Shown piece by piece: positions 1 through 11,722 of a stretch of 64,000 nucleotides of DNA. The stretch comes from Limnomonas spitsbergensis. Lineage: Eukaryota; Chlorophyta; Chlorophyceae; Chlamydomonadales. How positions within the stretch are numbered: position 1 is the stretch's first letter; each line of letters starts with the position of its first letter. Location of the stretch: positions 2,046,001-2,110,000 of the forward strand of contig JAYJMM010000097.1 in the NCBI GenBank assembly GCA_037349105.1, written 5' to 3'. The notes beneath the pieces are model-generated. The model was not told the origin of the DNA. It saw only the letters and a program-made list of their open reading frames with translations, and searched no databases. Made by a program: the position numbers and the translations under genes.

Positions 1-900
1 AACCCTGTTGGGCCATTGCATCCAATTTGAAGTAGGTTGGGAGTCTGATGAGGCCTTGTACTTCGTGCCTACGGGTAGCAACCCTGCCCAAAGAAGGGGA
101 TCCGGGCCCTTTTTATAATATTTAGTGATTGAAAGTCTGATGAGGCTTGGCACAAAGTGCCTGGTCCTGTTGTCATTCTGGATCATACCGAGCGTGCTGA
201 TGGAGCAATGAGTGAATGTGCTGGAGATTGAAAGATGTGACGGCGAGGCAATCATCAATGGGCTGAAACCAAACAAAGGAACCATCTTGATTGGGACCTA
301 ACTAGGCAACAGTGTTATATGAGTTCCTTAATTATTAAACAGTACTTAGAAACTAAACAAAGAAACTTACTTGGCAACAGTATTATATGAGTTCCTTAAT
401 TATTATAAAATACAGTGTATATTGAAGACTAAAAAAGTACCCATGCAGCCCTCGCCCCAAGCGTTTTCCCCCCTGGAAACCAGAGCGGATAGCGCACTTG
501 GGGAGAGAGCTGTGGGGGTTACTCTCCAGGTTCCCCAGGGTGTTACCCAAGCGTGTAATTGGGTTCCATTTCGTTTTAATTGTGTTTATTTCCCCCCGCA
601 AATCTGCTGCATGCGTACATTACTGTGTTTCTTGGCCTCCAGCCGGGTGGCCAGTCATGTTGCTTTAGCAGCAGGCTTGGTCCAGTCCTAATTTTAATTG
701 TTAATATTTGTGTGTTTTATACTGGCTATTGAAAAGGCCTCCCTCCCCAGGCCCCCCAGAGGGGATCCCGCCATGCAATGTCCCAATCGGGCCTATGGCA
801 GCCCCGGCGTGCGAGGTGGCCTAGTTTAGGGTTTGGGTGGTCTCGCAGCCATTCACTTGACAAACATCATGCCATAAAAAAGGTACAGATGCTTTTCCCG
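1..900. other. Non-coding stretch with a short direct repeat
   Basis: I see no exon with a convincing frame and splice sites here. A roughly 40-bp AT-rich segment (core TTATATGAGTTCCTTAATTA) at about 307-345 recurs at about 377-415, a local direct duplication. Open frames on either strand are short and compositionally ordinary. Confidence 0.5.
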
Positions 901-914
901 GTCACCAAGTCACA

Positions 915-1115
915 TCATGTGAATTTTGCACCGTCAAGCGGGGCATCACATTTGATGCAAGAGAAAACCAGCTCCGACACGAAATCAAACAGAACAGCGG
1001 GGAAGCAACCAACACACAACCACGGACGAGTGGCATGGGAATGAACCCCATAGTGGAGGAGAATATCCCCAATTGCAAAACATGGCAAGGATGCCCAAGG
1101 AGTTGAGCACTACCT
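915..1115 (+). repeat. Dispersed repeat family R1, copy 1
   Basis: This roughly 200-bp segment shares ordered blocks with two others, at 4212-4445 (+) and 32155-32385 (-). The blocks are CATCACATTTGATGC, then CAACCACRG, then GTGGsATGAACCCCATAGTG, then AAAACATG and AAGGAGTTsAGTTGA. Order and spacing are kept, so the copies are homologous. I see no terminal inverted repeats or target-site duplications, and the element class is undetermined. Confidence 0.7.
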
Positions 1116-1263
1116 ACAAAATTAAGAAAAACTGCATGAGTGCTTGATTGAAATGTGTGAAAGTCTGTGCACAACTTAGTAAGTGGAGCTACAGAGATCA
1201 TGCACCGCATCGCAGAGCAAGCCCTACTGTAACTGATCAGCAATGGGCAATGACACATGATGA

Positions 1264-1590
1264 CATGAGCACCTTACCTGCAAAAGCACCAAATGACCTT
1301 TTAACGCAACGCTGCAGGATATCCATACAACTGATTCAGGCGGTGGTTATAATGCTTGACATCAGATCTCTGCCAGCAAAGTCTTTATCTCTCGGACAAG
1401 GTGTCCTCCCAACAGCTTTAGCACATGAGCACCTTCCCAGCAAGAGCCCCATGTGACCTGCAACCTGCTAACGCAACGCTGCAGGACACCCATACGATCG
1501 CTTCAGACGGTGGTTCTGATTCCTGCTATCAAGATTTCTGCCAGCGAAGTCTTTACCTCTCAGACAAAGTGTCCTACCAACAGCATCGGA
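1264..1590. repeat. Direct tandem duplication, unit about 160 bp
   Basis: Two diverged copies lie head to tail, about 1264-1423 and 1425-1590. Both contain ACATGAGCACCTT, AACGCAACGCTGCAGGA, CTGCCAGCrAAGTCTTTA and CAAsGTGTCCT in the same order. Each carries a CTGCAG/GA that could be a splice acceptor on the + strand, but I could not tie it to a gene. Confidence 0.75.
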
Positions 1591-1689
1591 AGCGCCCCTT
1601 ACACCAGTGGAGTGATGGAGTCATGCTGCAGGGTGGGTGTGTTGGATGCGCTCCACACCCCAGGCCTCCTGTGGCGATGAATGCCAGCC

Positions 1690-1905
1690 TCACCCCCCGC
1701 CCAATGAAATGAATTGAACGTACTCCAAACCCCGGCCCTATTGCAAAGGATTGAACGTACTCCACAACCCAGCCCTAATGAAAGGGATACAACATATTCC
1801 GTGCTCCCTACCCCAGCTCCTGCCCCTGCTCCCTACCCCAGCCCTAATCAGATTGGTTGACGGTATTCCTTGGTCCTTACCCCAGCCCTGCCTCCACCAG
1901 CACCT
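1690..1905. repeat. Degenerate tandem repeat, unit about 50 bp
   Basis: Four to five imperfect units carry the motifs GATTGAACGTACTCC and CCCyrACCCCAGCCCTAAT. No coding potential is evident. Confidence 0.5.
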
Positions 1906-2158
1906 CGGCCCATCGACGGTGAACTGCGACCACGGCTATGCGAAAGGCCACCTCCGCCCCGCATGGGCTTGGGGGCTGCATGGGAGGGAAGAGGGAAAAG
2001 GCACCTCCATTTCCATGTGCATGGCAGGTAAAGAGTACAAGTTGCTTTAGTTTCCATGTGTGTGTGGGACACTAGGAGTGAGCCGTGTTGTAGTTTCCAG
2101 GTGAAGGTGCGTGCCGGAAGATTTAGCTTCAGGAAGGCATGAGGCATTCCGAGTGACG

Positions 2159-2800
2159 ACACACCTGTACCGCTGCAACAACAACCCACCTGTACAACTG
2201 CAACAACAATGCACCAGTGTATCTGCATCGACAGCACACCTGAATCGCTGCAACAACAACCCACCCGTACCGCTGCAACAGCAACATACCTGTCCTCCTA
2301 CAACAACAACCCACCCGTACCGCTGCAACAGCAACATACCTGTCCTCCTGCAACAACAACCCACCCGTACCTCTGCAACAGCACCACACCTGTCATCCTG
2401 CAACAACAACCCACCCGTACCGGTGCAACAGCAACACACCTGTCCCGCTGCAACAACAACCCACCCGTACCGCTGCAACAGCAACATACCTGTCCTCCTG
2501 CAACAACAACCCACCCGTACCGCTGCAACAGCACCACACCTGTCCTCCTGCAACAACCACCCACCTGTACCGCTGCAACAGCACCACACCTGTCCTCCTG
2601 CAACAACCACCCACCCGTACTGCTGCAACAGCACCACACCTGTCCCGCTGCAACAACAACCCACCCGTACCGCTGCAACAGCAACATACCTGTCCTCCTG
2701 CAACAACAACCCACCCGTACCGCTGCAACAGCACCACACCTGTCCTCCTGCAACAACCACCCACCTGTACCGCTACAACAGCAACACACCTATGTCACGT
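2159..2800. repeat. Minisatellite, 50-bp unit, about 13 copies
   Basis: The phase-marking string TGTCCTCCTG or a variant recurs at 2341, 2391, 2441, 2491 and 2541, giving a strict 50-bp period. Each unit has two related halves of about 25 bp built on CTGCAACAACAAC and CTGCAACAGCAmC. Because 50 is not a multiple of 3, the long open frames on both strands result from a stop-free unit cycling through frames. They do not indicate a protein. Confidence 0.93.
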
Positions 2801-2829
2801 GGGCTCCCCACAGCTTCCCCGCTGCTGGC

Positions 2830-4200
2830 TGGCACAAAGGGCCCGCCACTGCTTGATGCGTACAGCCCAAGCGGAGGAGGGATTGCATTGTTGCCGAAGG
2901 GCTTGCTGCTGGGCTTGGTGGCGGGCTTGCCTTGAGGGGGGGAGAAGCCAGGTGTTCGGTGGGGATCAGGGCAGGTGTTGGCATAATTAAGGGGTGAGGA
3001 GCCAGGGGCTGTTGGGGGCTTCGCATTTCATGGGGTGAGTTTGTGGCAGGGGAGTCAAAAGGTGCTGGTCAGCAGGTGGTACCGGATTCTCTTGGATCAC
3101 GGAATCTATGGCATGCTCACATAAACTCGAGCTACTATGCATTGAATTCCAGACATTCGTGTTCACACCATCTAACGTCGAATCATATTCTTTCAGACCT
3201 CAAAAACGTTGCCGAGCGGGGGCAGGCCTGAACCTGATCACATGAAATCCTCGTTTTCGCGGATCATGAAGAGGTTGTCAAGTAGAGACAGATAAAAACC
3301 CTAACCACTTCACACTGACTCAGTCCTATGTACCGCAGGAGCGTAAGCTTCTGCCTGAAGCCCCATGCACCTCAAGCCGCATGGAGGGCGTTGCAATCAT
3401 CTGGTCACTATTTCCCTCTCCCATGCATGCTGTATCACATCCTCTCTCATGACCGTAAGATCTCTCTCATACCAGTATGCTCTCTCAAGTGCTATCTTCC
3501 ACACTCTCTCATGCAGTCCCTCTCGAGTGCGCTTTCATGTGCACTTATGAGTTCTCCCACCTACTGTGTCATTACATAGGGGGCGAAGTTCGGCAGGACG
3601 CAAAGTTTGTCTCACCAGATTCACCCTTTTGCTTTCCCGCTCCGCCCCGACCTCCAGATCTGCCAGGGCTAGGCCCGCTCCGTCCACCGTCGCCCCGACC
3701 TCCGCGCCCGCGAGCCATGACGAGCCCGCTGCCCTCACGTTCGAGGGAGGTTTTGCTGGAAAGTCCCTGAGTGTAGGCAAAGTCTGGTGAGGGCGATAAC
3801 ACGTGGGTAGGGATATATCGGATCAGTTATAGAGAGGATGTATCGAGCGTGAGGATGCGTCAAAGGGTTTTAAATGCCAAAGGCCGCTTATGCAGTTTGT
3901 GCATCACATGGATCTTACTTGCTGGCCACTAGCGTATACCTGACAGCTACATCCCTCGGCTACAGGGCTCGGCTACAGTGACTGTTGCTGAGGGATGATG
4001 ACGATGAAGGAGCATGGCTTTTTACCTTACTCGAGGCTCTACCTGCTTGGCTGCTACCTTGACCAGTTCACCTCCCAGCTGAACTTGACTGTGGACGATG
4101 TCTGGGATTGATTTACTAAAACGTCTGCATGGAATAGGTACTACAGGACTCTGCCAAGTCGACCTAAGTCACACACACACTTGGACGGACCTGGGTTGCG
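2830..4200. other. Intergenic or unassigned stretch
   Basis: I see no supported gene here. CT-rich sequence with short imperfect repeats of CTCTCATGC occurs around 3400-3540. Both strands stay open across 3570-3790 because of high GC, without a recognisable protein. Confidence 0.4.
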
Positions 4201-4211
4201 TCACCTAAAAC

Positions 4212-4445
4212 CAGTGAGGAGTTTAAATTCCAGAGGAGCATCGCAATTGATGCATGGGACAGGTGCCTGCAAACTGGTACGAACACGATATAGAATAGGA
4301 CGAACACGAAATAGAAGCGGAGGAACAGTGTCCCACCACCCAGCTGCAACCACAGACACGTGGAGTGGGTATAAACCCAGAAGTGCAGAGGGAAACACCC
4401 AAACACAAAACATGATATGTGTGCAAAGGAGTTCAGTTGAGCCTG
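4212..4445 (+). repeat. Dispersed repeat family R1, copy 2
   Basis: Carries the R1 blocks in order, including CATCGCAATTGATGC, CAACCACAGACACGTGG, AAAACATGATATG and AAAGGAGTTCAGTTGA. It is more diverged than the 915-1115 and 32155-32385 copies. Confidence 0.7.
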
Positions 4446-4544
4446 AGCACTGTTTTTTGTTTTCAATGCAATCTGGAGATCGGCTGCATGCCTGGAAGCC
4501 GTCATCCCAACTGCTGAAAACTCAGATTTCAGACTGACAGCTAG

Positions 4545-4740
4545 CCAGAACCGAGGGGGGCAGAGGGGCAAAAAGTGGGGGGGGAAATCATCCAACGTTG
4601 TAGAGCTTGATGAGAGGATTCCAAATCTGGTCTTAAAACTATTTTTGGTCCAGAGGAAGGGGGCGATATGGGGAGGCAAAGTGGGTGGGGGGGAGGTAGA
4701 GGGGGATCGCCAAAAAGACAAATTTGGGGGAAAGTCATGT
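4545..4740 (+). repeat. Dispersed repeat family R2, copy 1
   Basis: Two G-rich arms flank a conserved core, GTAGAGCTTGATGAGAG. The reverse complement of 7030-7245 has the same core (GTAGAGCTTGACGAGAG) with G-rich arms containing GATATGGGGnGGCAAAGTGG at the same distance. The homopolymer-rich arms would be error-prone in sequencing. Confidence 0.7.
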
Positions 4741-4949
4741 TTATTTTTAAGCATCAGATTGAGAAGAGAGCCATGCCGTCGTAATCCCCATGTCAAGTAC
4801 TGTCGTTTGCATCATACAACATGGCATGCATTACCATCATACCCCCTTGGCATGCAATAAGGGCATGGGGAGGGAGGAGCGGCTCCGCACACACAAGCAC
4901 TGCTGTTATTCAGCCTATGATTGAGCAAAAAAAAATATCTGTTTACGCA

Positions 4950-5500
4950 ATGGATGTCAAGACGACTACTTCATGTGAGCATTGTGGCAAAGTCTTAAAT
5001 GTTAACTGGCAACGCGTCAGGTCCAGAAAGGAACCATCGACAGGGAAAAGAGTGCAAGAGAGGTGTCAAACGGCTGGCCAAGGAGGCCAGCGCACAATTA
5101 CACATTTATTCCCTGCTCCTCTTCCCGGTACACATGCAGCTCTCTGCTCTCATACCTGCTGCAGTTGCTGTAGAGGCTGCTGCTGCTGCTGCTGTCGAGA
5201 CCACTAAACCAGCAACTGAGGCGACACCCAATAGCCGCAAATCCTATCCCCTGCTGACGAAGCGACCCAAGCCACCCCTCCTGATGCTGTTGTGTTGCAA
5301 GAGCTTTATCCGCGCCTGGGCTACGCACCTCCTCATGACTGGAGAGTGGAGAGTCTACTACTTCCTAGACCACATGGAGTCAGCCCAGTCCTTAAGAAGC
5401 GCAAGGGCAAGGCGCTCAAGGGGCACATGATCAAGCTGAAGTTAGTCACTCGTGTTTTGTGCCTCGATTCTCCTGTTTCTGGAGCATTTGATCTCTAGCC
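4950..5500 (+). pseudogene. BED-like zinc-finger fragment, frameshifted
   Basis: From the ATG at 4950 the protein contains CEHCGKVLNVN, a C-x2-C half-finger. The second half, ending in GKEC, continues in another frame from about 5029, so the reading frame is broken. It is followed by an Ala-rich stretch from a short CTG run. The finger resembles the intact CGRCGKVLK-x(9)-RRHQNGREC finger on the opposite strand at 6.4-6.8 kb, so the two are probably copies of one mobile ORF. BED-type fingers of this C-x2-C-x(n)-H-x(3-5)-C form are known at the N-terminus of hAT-like transposases. No transposase catalytic domain is visible here. Confidence 0.45.
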
Positions 5501-6225
5501 AGGGTGGGTAGGTAGGTAGGTGAGTAAGGTCAGTAGTTGACTGCTATCCCGGCTAGATCACATAATGTATGCTTTCTGTTTTCTTGTTTCGACACTTGAT
5601 ATTTGATCACTACCGTAGAAAGATTGATTGATATCACGAAACGCACATTGATCAAGTGATGGGATTCGACCCCTATGCTATCCTACCCGGTAATTCCGGG
5701 TTTTGACTGAGAAATTGCGGTTTGACTGGATTCCTGAGGCGCGAGGGTGGGCTGGCAGTCAGACAGGGGTCGATTCACATTTTTCATGATGGGGGCGAGG
5801 AGGGGGGCAAAAAAGCTGGGGACCCCATGCCCAAAAAGAAATTGAGCACCCAAGCCTACCACCCACCCACCTCCCGCCTCCGGAACCCATTGAAATTCAA
5901 ATACCTCAGTCATAATTCAAAAGTATAGGGCATGTAAGGGGTGTTTTTTTACCAGCTCGTCAAGGCGCTTCTACTGGTATATTTCAATTTGATAGGTGAT
6001 GACAACTAATGCCAACAGTTAATTTTTGTACTGAGCTCAGCCAGGCTATTGAGTACCGACTAATGCTCGCTAGCGATCACAATTCATACCAACAGTCAAT
6101 TTGGGTACTGAGCTCAGCCAGGCTACTGACTACCGATTACTTCTAGCTAGCGATCACATGTTTCCAGAAGGCAGATGGCCTGGATGGCGGTGGCAATGCG
6201 ATGGCATCAGCCTTCATCTTGGCCA
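5500..6225. repeat. Non-coding stretch with about 75-bp direct duplication
   Basis: Two copies at about 6012-6080 and 6087-6158 share CCAACAGTyAATTT, TACTGAGCTCAGCCAGGCTA and CTAGCGATCACA. The rest of the stretch has no supported gene. A segment at 5745-5860 has G-rich sequence weakly like an R2 arm. Confidence 0.6.
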
Positions 6226-6229
6226 TGAA

Positions 6230-6260
6230 CTAAACCCTAAACCCTAAACCCTAAACCCTC
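6230..6260. repeat. Interstitial telomere-type repeat (CCCTAAA)n
   Basis: Four tandem CCCTAAA-type units, the Arabidopsis-type telomere motif read from the C strand. It sits just 3' of the minus-strand zinc-finger fragment. It supports a green-lineage origin and may mark a healed break or a telomere-sequence insertion. Confidence 0.9.
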
Positions 6261-6821
6261 ACTGCCTTCTTCCTCTCCCTCAGCGGGACCTCTTTGCCGA
6301 GTACTCCCTCTAATTCCTCCACCGTCACCGCATAGCTTGCCACATCTGCCTCCGCCAGCTGCTGATCGGGATGGGCTGTCAGCATGTCTCCACTCACAGC
6401 ACCACAGAAGCCACATGCTTCATCAGCATGAGGCTCCAAGCTGCAATTTTATGGGAGGTGAATAGACCAGGCACTTCGAGCCCTTTCGCAATGGCGCAAC
6501 ATCTGGCGAGGGAGGCGACGCCGTTGCAGCCTCATTCTCAGCCGGAGATGGAGAAGGAGAGGCTGGCGGGCTCGCAGGTATTGGCTCAGCTGGGACAGCA
6601 GCTGGGTCAGCAGCAGGGGTAGCTAGGGGTGGAACGGGAGCAAACCCGAGCGTTCTCGGCCGCTTCGAATCGCGTGGTTTCGCGGAAGCTGCCATGCACT
6701 CCCTCCCATTCTGGTGGCGTCTGACGTTTGCAGGGTCGGCGGATTTGAGGACCTTGCCACAACGACCACAACTGATCTGTTCATTCATGATCCACCAGAC
6801 CAACACTACCATGTGCTGCAA
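6251..6821 (-). pseudogene. BED-like zinc-finger protein fragment
   Basis: On the minus strand from about 6787 (MNEQISCGRCGKVLK) the protein has a complete-looking finger: CGRC, then RRHQNGREC about 12 residues later. A Lys/Arg patch and a Pro/Ala/Ser-rich linker of about 75 residues follow. The frame closes near 6423. The next piece (EACGFCGAV, ending ERKKAVRV near 6251) is in another frame and overlaps by 17 bases, so a one-base frameshift or an unrecognised intron separates them. This resembles the N-terminal part of a hAT-like transposase or a domesticated derivative. No catalytic domain is present within reach. Confidence 0.5.
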
Positions 6822-7029
6822 GTAATTGTATTACAGCTCTTTCTAGGGCTGGCTCAGCTGGTTTCGGGGTGTGTCCAATGGGGCCAAAGTGCCAAACCCT
6901 CAGTGTGGGGGGCCAGGGGGTCATGTAGTAATTCAAGCAACATTTTATGATGTAAATGGACTCATGTTGGCAAGAGGAACACAGAGGTGCCACTGCCAGC
7001 CTCAACAGACCTCCAGAAAAGAAGATACG

Positions 7030-7245
7030 AAGTTTTCTAAATATTGGATTTTTTGGGAGACCCCCCCCCACTTTGCCCCCCCATATCTCCCAACCCCCTG
7101 GGCCAATATTTAAAAAATAGCTATGGAACGCTCTCGTCAAGCTCTACAAAAAAGGGGCATGGGATCGATTTTTTGTTTTTTGCCCCCCCCTCGGATGGGG
7201 GGTCGACTTGTTTGCCCCCCCCCTCCCCTCGGCAAACAATAGGAA
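7030..7245 (-). repeat. Dispersed repeat family R2, copy 2
   Basis: Inverted relative to 4545-4740. It has the core CTCTCGTCAAGCTCTAC and long C-runs either side. Other than R2, 6830-8220 holds no supported gene. Confidence 0.65.
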
Positions 7246-8221
7246 TTTGTGAGCGATTCAAATTTACGTGATGTGTTTGATGCTGTTGTGCTGAGATCGC
7301 GTTCTGATTCACTTATTTTTTTCATGCGGCATAAATCATGGACGGAAGAGGAGGCTGGTGGTCATTGCCGTAAGTAAGAAGTAAGAGGTTATGTAGTGGT
7401 CATTGCCCTTATAGTAAAGATTGGATGTTTTTGTAATTCGCATACTGCGTACCGCATGAGGTTGCTTTCCATAAGTCAAGGGAAAGGGAGTGTTTTTATA
7501 CCGCAGTTAAATAAAATATTGACAGCAGAATCTAAGCAGCTAGGGTCATCAATCGGCAATCCCAGCTATCCAGTTAAGTCACGGGACATCGTTGTCAGTG
7601 TCATAGCACGTCTACACGAATTGTGTTCATTCTGTGAGTCTGCCATCCGTCTATGGGTGGGAAGCAGAGAATGTGCCATATGCGATCGGTATTCTCTTGC
7701 ACACAAGTGGCCGAGCTTCATTCCAGCATGGCCCAGAGGTGTAACATCATTAATCTCTTGCACACGGCTGCACAAAAACCGCTTGTAAATCCGGGTGGCA
7801 GCCAGTAATCAACTAACGAGGCTAGCTCAGTGGATTGCCATGCAATTTAATGAAAGGGTTTACAATCTGAAATGTCACGCCTGTGACAGTGGTGGTCGTG
7901 GGGCCGACCACTAAGCATGACGTTTTGGTGAGGGCGGTTCATGAATACCACGATGGCATCGTAAACATCTGTGGAGAGCCGAAGATGAACAATATAATTC
8001 ATGCACGTGGATCCCCATTTTTCAGGATCAGATTAGGGCTGTAATAACCCGTATTTAGCCTGTCGTACATATTTGTCTTTTTGGCAGGTATCACACGTAT
8101 CGTTGAAATCAGTCTTCTTTTTCTGAAATCGGTTTTCTTGTTTTTTTACCAGTCTCGTAAGACAACTTCAATAGTGTGCTCAGCGCCTGGATGCCCACCA
8201 GGTGTTCACTGGTTATTTTAG

Positions 8222-8392
8222 TGCGCTTCAGCTACAATTCAGCTACATCACGGCCTACGGCCGTGGGGGTCTGGTGCAGGAAGCCCTACTGATCAGGCCA
8301 CGGGCCGTAGACCGGTCAGGTTTGGTCCCGATCGGCCCAGAAATGGCCGCCCGATGGCCCCCCTAAGGTGCTTTGGCACGTGCTAAAATAAA
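8222..8392 (+). repeat. Dispersed repeat family R3, copy 1
   Basis: Starts at GCTTCAGCTACAATTCAGCT and ends near GGTGCTTTGGCACGTGCTAAA. It has the R3 order of blocks: tandem TTCAGCTACA, then GGCCTACGGCCGTGGGGG, then CTGGTGCAGnAAG, CTGATCAGGCCA, GGTTTGGTCCCGATCGGCCC, TGGCCGCCCGATGGCCCCCC. This is the only copy outside a gene model I could build. No ORF, poly-A tail or clear terminal inverted repeat is seen. Confidence 0.8.
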
Positions 8393-8399
8393 CCCTGCA

Positions 8400-10220
8400 G
8401 ATGTTGTGTTATGGATTGTCTGCATGAGGAATGCAGTTATGTGGCCCGCGTCTCAATCTGATGTCTAATACAAATACGAAGTAATTTATTTGTGTACCCC
8501 GTCCACATTAATCTTATTTATCTGTCGATTCTTATTTGCCGCCACCGATAGTGGAGAATTCGATATTGAGGAGCACAGTCTTATTTTTGTACCTCGACAT
8601 GCCGTCTGCTGCCCGGTGCAGCAGGGTGCAATTCCAGTGATTTTACATGCAAGGATTTCTGTTACAAACCGCTGTTATGGCCAGCAGGAATTATCTGATA
8701 GCCAAGGGAGATTCGTGTAGTGTGCAATGGCCTGATGCGCGTCTTGTTTCCCGCAAATAGCTCAAGCCTGCATTGATCGCATTTTGTTTTCCCGTTTCCC
8801 GATGAAGGCTAAGTTAAATCAAGCGTATAGAGAGCTGGATTTTCACTTCGTGGGTCCGCCATATAAATGCGATACTGAATTAATACTGAAAATGTTCACT
8901 ACTTCCAAATGATTGCACAACTATGTTAATGCCGTTACACCTAGGGATCCTGCTTCAATTGCACAACTATGTGTAGGTTACCCTTGTCACACAATCCAGC
9001 CACTGTGTCTGTTAACGTCTGTGTGTTGGCTGATATTGCAAGATGCTCATGCGTTTTAATCCGCAATGAGAGTCTTGGTAAAAGTTGCACGCCGACCTAT
9101 GGTGTTCCAATTTTTGGAAACAGTTGAAGCGGCAGCCGACCAGTCTAGTGAGGCGATACTCCTGATCAGGCCGAAACGGGAATTTAGCACTCAAGCATGG
9201 GTTCAGGGTTTAGGGGCTTACATGTCACATCCGCATGCCTGCATATGTGAGGCTTGCACACTTGTTATTCAGGTTCCGATCCCGAAGGTTTTCAGGGGGG
9301 CCAGGATCCTTGCTGTCCATTTATCTCATTATGCATGTTTGTGGTATGCATTGCATCCTCGGTATCCCCACCGAAACTCCATCAAGCTACGTTCCCACAC
9401 CGCACACACAGTGGCAGCCTTGAGCACGCCCATGGGTTTTTGTGACCCTGCCCTTGAGCTGCTGTGAGTTGCTAAACTGGGTGTATTATAAGCGCTCTAT
9501 GATGCATTCACACAATTTGTAACAGCTGCAGAAACATACTCTGATAGGCCTCGACTGTGCATAGAGACCAACATTCTGGCAGCTTGAAGGGGTCACAATG
9601 TCTTCAACTCCATAACCAAAACCGGTAGTGGCCTGTTTTGAGAGGGCCAGCTATAATAGCAGGCGGCCAGCAAAAATGACAGGCGGAACAGAAGCATATT
9701 CAACAAGAGCAAATCGTTTGCCACGGCCATTGTGGCAGCGAGCAAGGCTTGGAGCCGCTGAAATCCTACTAAAACAAGTAACAAGTGCGATAACACCCAC
9801 ACTGGAGCAACCATATCATATTGTTTCAAGGTGTAGTCGTGGCTCAAACTTGCCCAAACTAGCTACGTAAATTAATATGATACCAGGGGTACCCCTTATG
9901 GTACCTGCGTCACTGTCTGTATTATACGCACAGACCGCCAACGGTTGTCATTGCTGTCAAGCTGTCATGCATGCCCCAAAGGGAGCAGGAGGGCAATGCA
10001 TCATCCCAGGGAACAACCTAGCAGATCAATATCTCCCACGAGGTACACCGGCCATACAGATCGATGTAATAAAATATACATCCCCCTCCTTGGTAAATAT
10101 CTAATAAATATCTTGCTAGTACCATGCATCCAGGAAGCGCCATGCAACGCGCTCTTCAGTGCCTCTATCCCAGATAATGTTAACATGATCATCCCCACCT
10201 GCAAGGACCCTCCTCCCTCA
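8400..10220. other. Unassigned stretch
   Basis: No exon with both a plausible frame and splice sites was found. The short open frames at 8.5, 9.1-9.5, 9.6-9.9 and 9.9-10.1 kb have no recognisable domain and no consistent codon pattern. Confidence 0.4.
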
Positions 10221-10223
10221 AAC

Positions 10224-10662
10224 CTATTCCCAGCACGCATGCAAGGCGTTTCCCACCGGGAGCGAGATGCCCCACCCCCTGCTGCTACCACTCTTAACAG
10301 TTGCGTGGCAGGCCATCAGCGAGCTGCGTGTTTGCTTGTACCCCATCTCAGCGTCCCAGACATCTACCCGCCCTACGCCTGCTTCCGCGTAGCCTTGGTC
10401 GTTGTCGCAGACATCCATGCCCCTAGCGTCAACATGATTCACGCGGTAGTCCATGTCAAGGGCTCTCGATCTCCCCAGCCAACCCGCCTTCCCGCCGTCG
10501 TGCCGCCGTCTCGTATCGATGGCTCGGCCCACTTCAGCATTAGCTGGGAGTAGGTGAGCAGGGTGGCGCGGGAAGTGCGCAACGGACATGTTGTACACAG
10601 ACTGCCAGTGCGCCCGCCGCAGCTCAGGCGCCTTGATGTACTGCTTGTCAAAAAAGTCAAAC
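10224..10662 (-). CDS. Candidate 3' exon, possibly end of the patatin-like gene
   Basis: An acceptor (CTCCGCAG/G) precedes an open frame from 10662 beginning FDFFDKQYIKAPELRRAHWQ. This resembles the C-terminal D...R...W..V...S pattern of the bacterial-type patatin family to which the gene at 12.9-16.8 kb belongs, and it lies downstream on the same strand. The frame runs to a stop at 10224, but only the first 45 or so residues look protein-like. The exon that would link it to 12933 was not found, and its entry phase (2) does not match the phase-0 exit there. An intermediate exon is therefore required. Confidence 0.3.
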
Positions 10663-11138
10663 CTGCGGAGTCCAGTTTTTTTTGAGGTCCATGACCTATT
10701 TGTCTCATGCACAAACTTCTTCTGTACATTTTTCCCGCCCTTCCTCACATAAGCATTGTTTATTAGGGGTGAGTTGAAACATTAATAATCGATCGTCTGA
10801 GCAAGTCGTCAGGTAGAAACTGAGAGTTTGGTCCATGTTTTCGACCCTGGTATATAATATAAATTAAGCAAACCAGAGGGCTGCAATTTAAATATTTGAA
10901 CAGGTTTGGTAAATTTAAAACGACGATATGGCAAATTGAAAATCCACGGCATGGTACATTCGAATCCATGGTATGGTACATTTAAATCCACGTTCATTTT
11001 CTTATGTTTATTTTCTATTGGGTTTGCGCATAGGACATCCCGCCTTGCATTGCACCGCACATGCCAGTGCAAGGTAAATGTTTAAATAACAATGTGCTCG
11101 TTTTGGACACCGATCATTATTCAGATCTCAGATTCCTG

Positions 11139-11722
11139 CTCACCCGTCAGGCAGCTCCCTAACCGGCTGGGCCTTGACATCAGGTTGTATGAGAGTATGG
11201 TAGGTTATAGGTTAAGGGTTGAGCTTGAGGATGAAGGCTCCTGCTCTTACGTATCCGGCTGCATTCCGGCCGGCTGGGTATTGACGAAAGGTTTCGGGTG
11301 TGGCGGGTTTATGGTAAGGGTTCAGGATTTAATCCTGAACAGGCTCCCGGTCTTACGTATCCGGCAGCTTCCCGGCCGGCTGGGTATTGACGAAAGGTTT
11401 AGGGTGTGGCGGGTTTATGGTAAGGGTTCAGGATTTTATCCTGAACAGGCTCCCGGTCTTACGTATCCGGCAGCTTCCCGGCCGGCTGGGTATTGACGAA
11501 AGGTTTAGGGTGTGGCGGGTTTATGGTAAGGGTTCAGGATTTTATCCTGAACAGGCTCCCGGTCTTACGTATCCGGCAGCTTCCCGGCCGGCTGGGTATT
11601 GACGAAAGGTTTAGGGTGTGGCGGGTTGATGGTACTAAGGGTTCAGGATTTTAATCGTTAAAAGGCTCCCGGTCTTACGTGTCTGGCAGCTTCCCGGCCG
11701 GCTGGGCGTCGGCGAAAGCCTG
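11139..11722. repeat. Tandem array, 106-bp unit, about 5.5 copies
   Basis: TCTTACGTATCCGG recurs at 11245, 11351, 11457 and 11563 (exactly 106 bp), then at 11673 after a small insertion. A diverged first unit starts near 11139. Each unit holds GGTTTAGGGTGTGGCGGGTT and an internal ATCCTGAACAGG. The central copies are nearly identical, suggesting recent expansion. 106 is not a multiple of 3, and there is no sign of translation. Confidence 0.93.

Noticed and set aside
2047..2935. CCCC- or Thr/Gln-rich repeat proteins
   Set aside because: The 50-bp unit is not a multiple of 3, so the repeats drift through frames. No conserved peptide period exists.
7396..7788. 130-aa open frame
   Set aside because: No domain, no codon bias and no splice context. 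Consistent with chance.
9593..9847. Hydrophobic 84-aa minus-strand frame resembling a membrane protein
   Set aside because: Leu-rich because of composition. No start context or neighbouring exon supports it.
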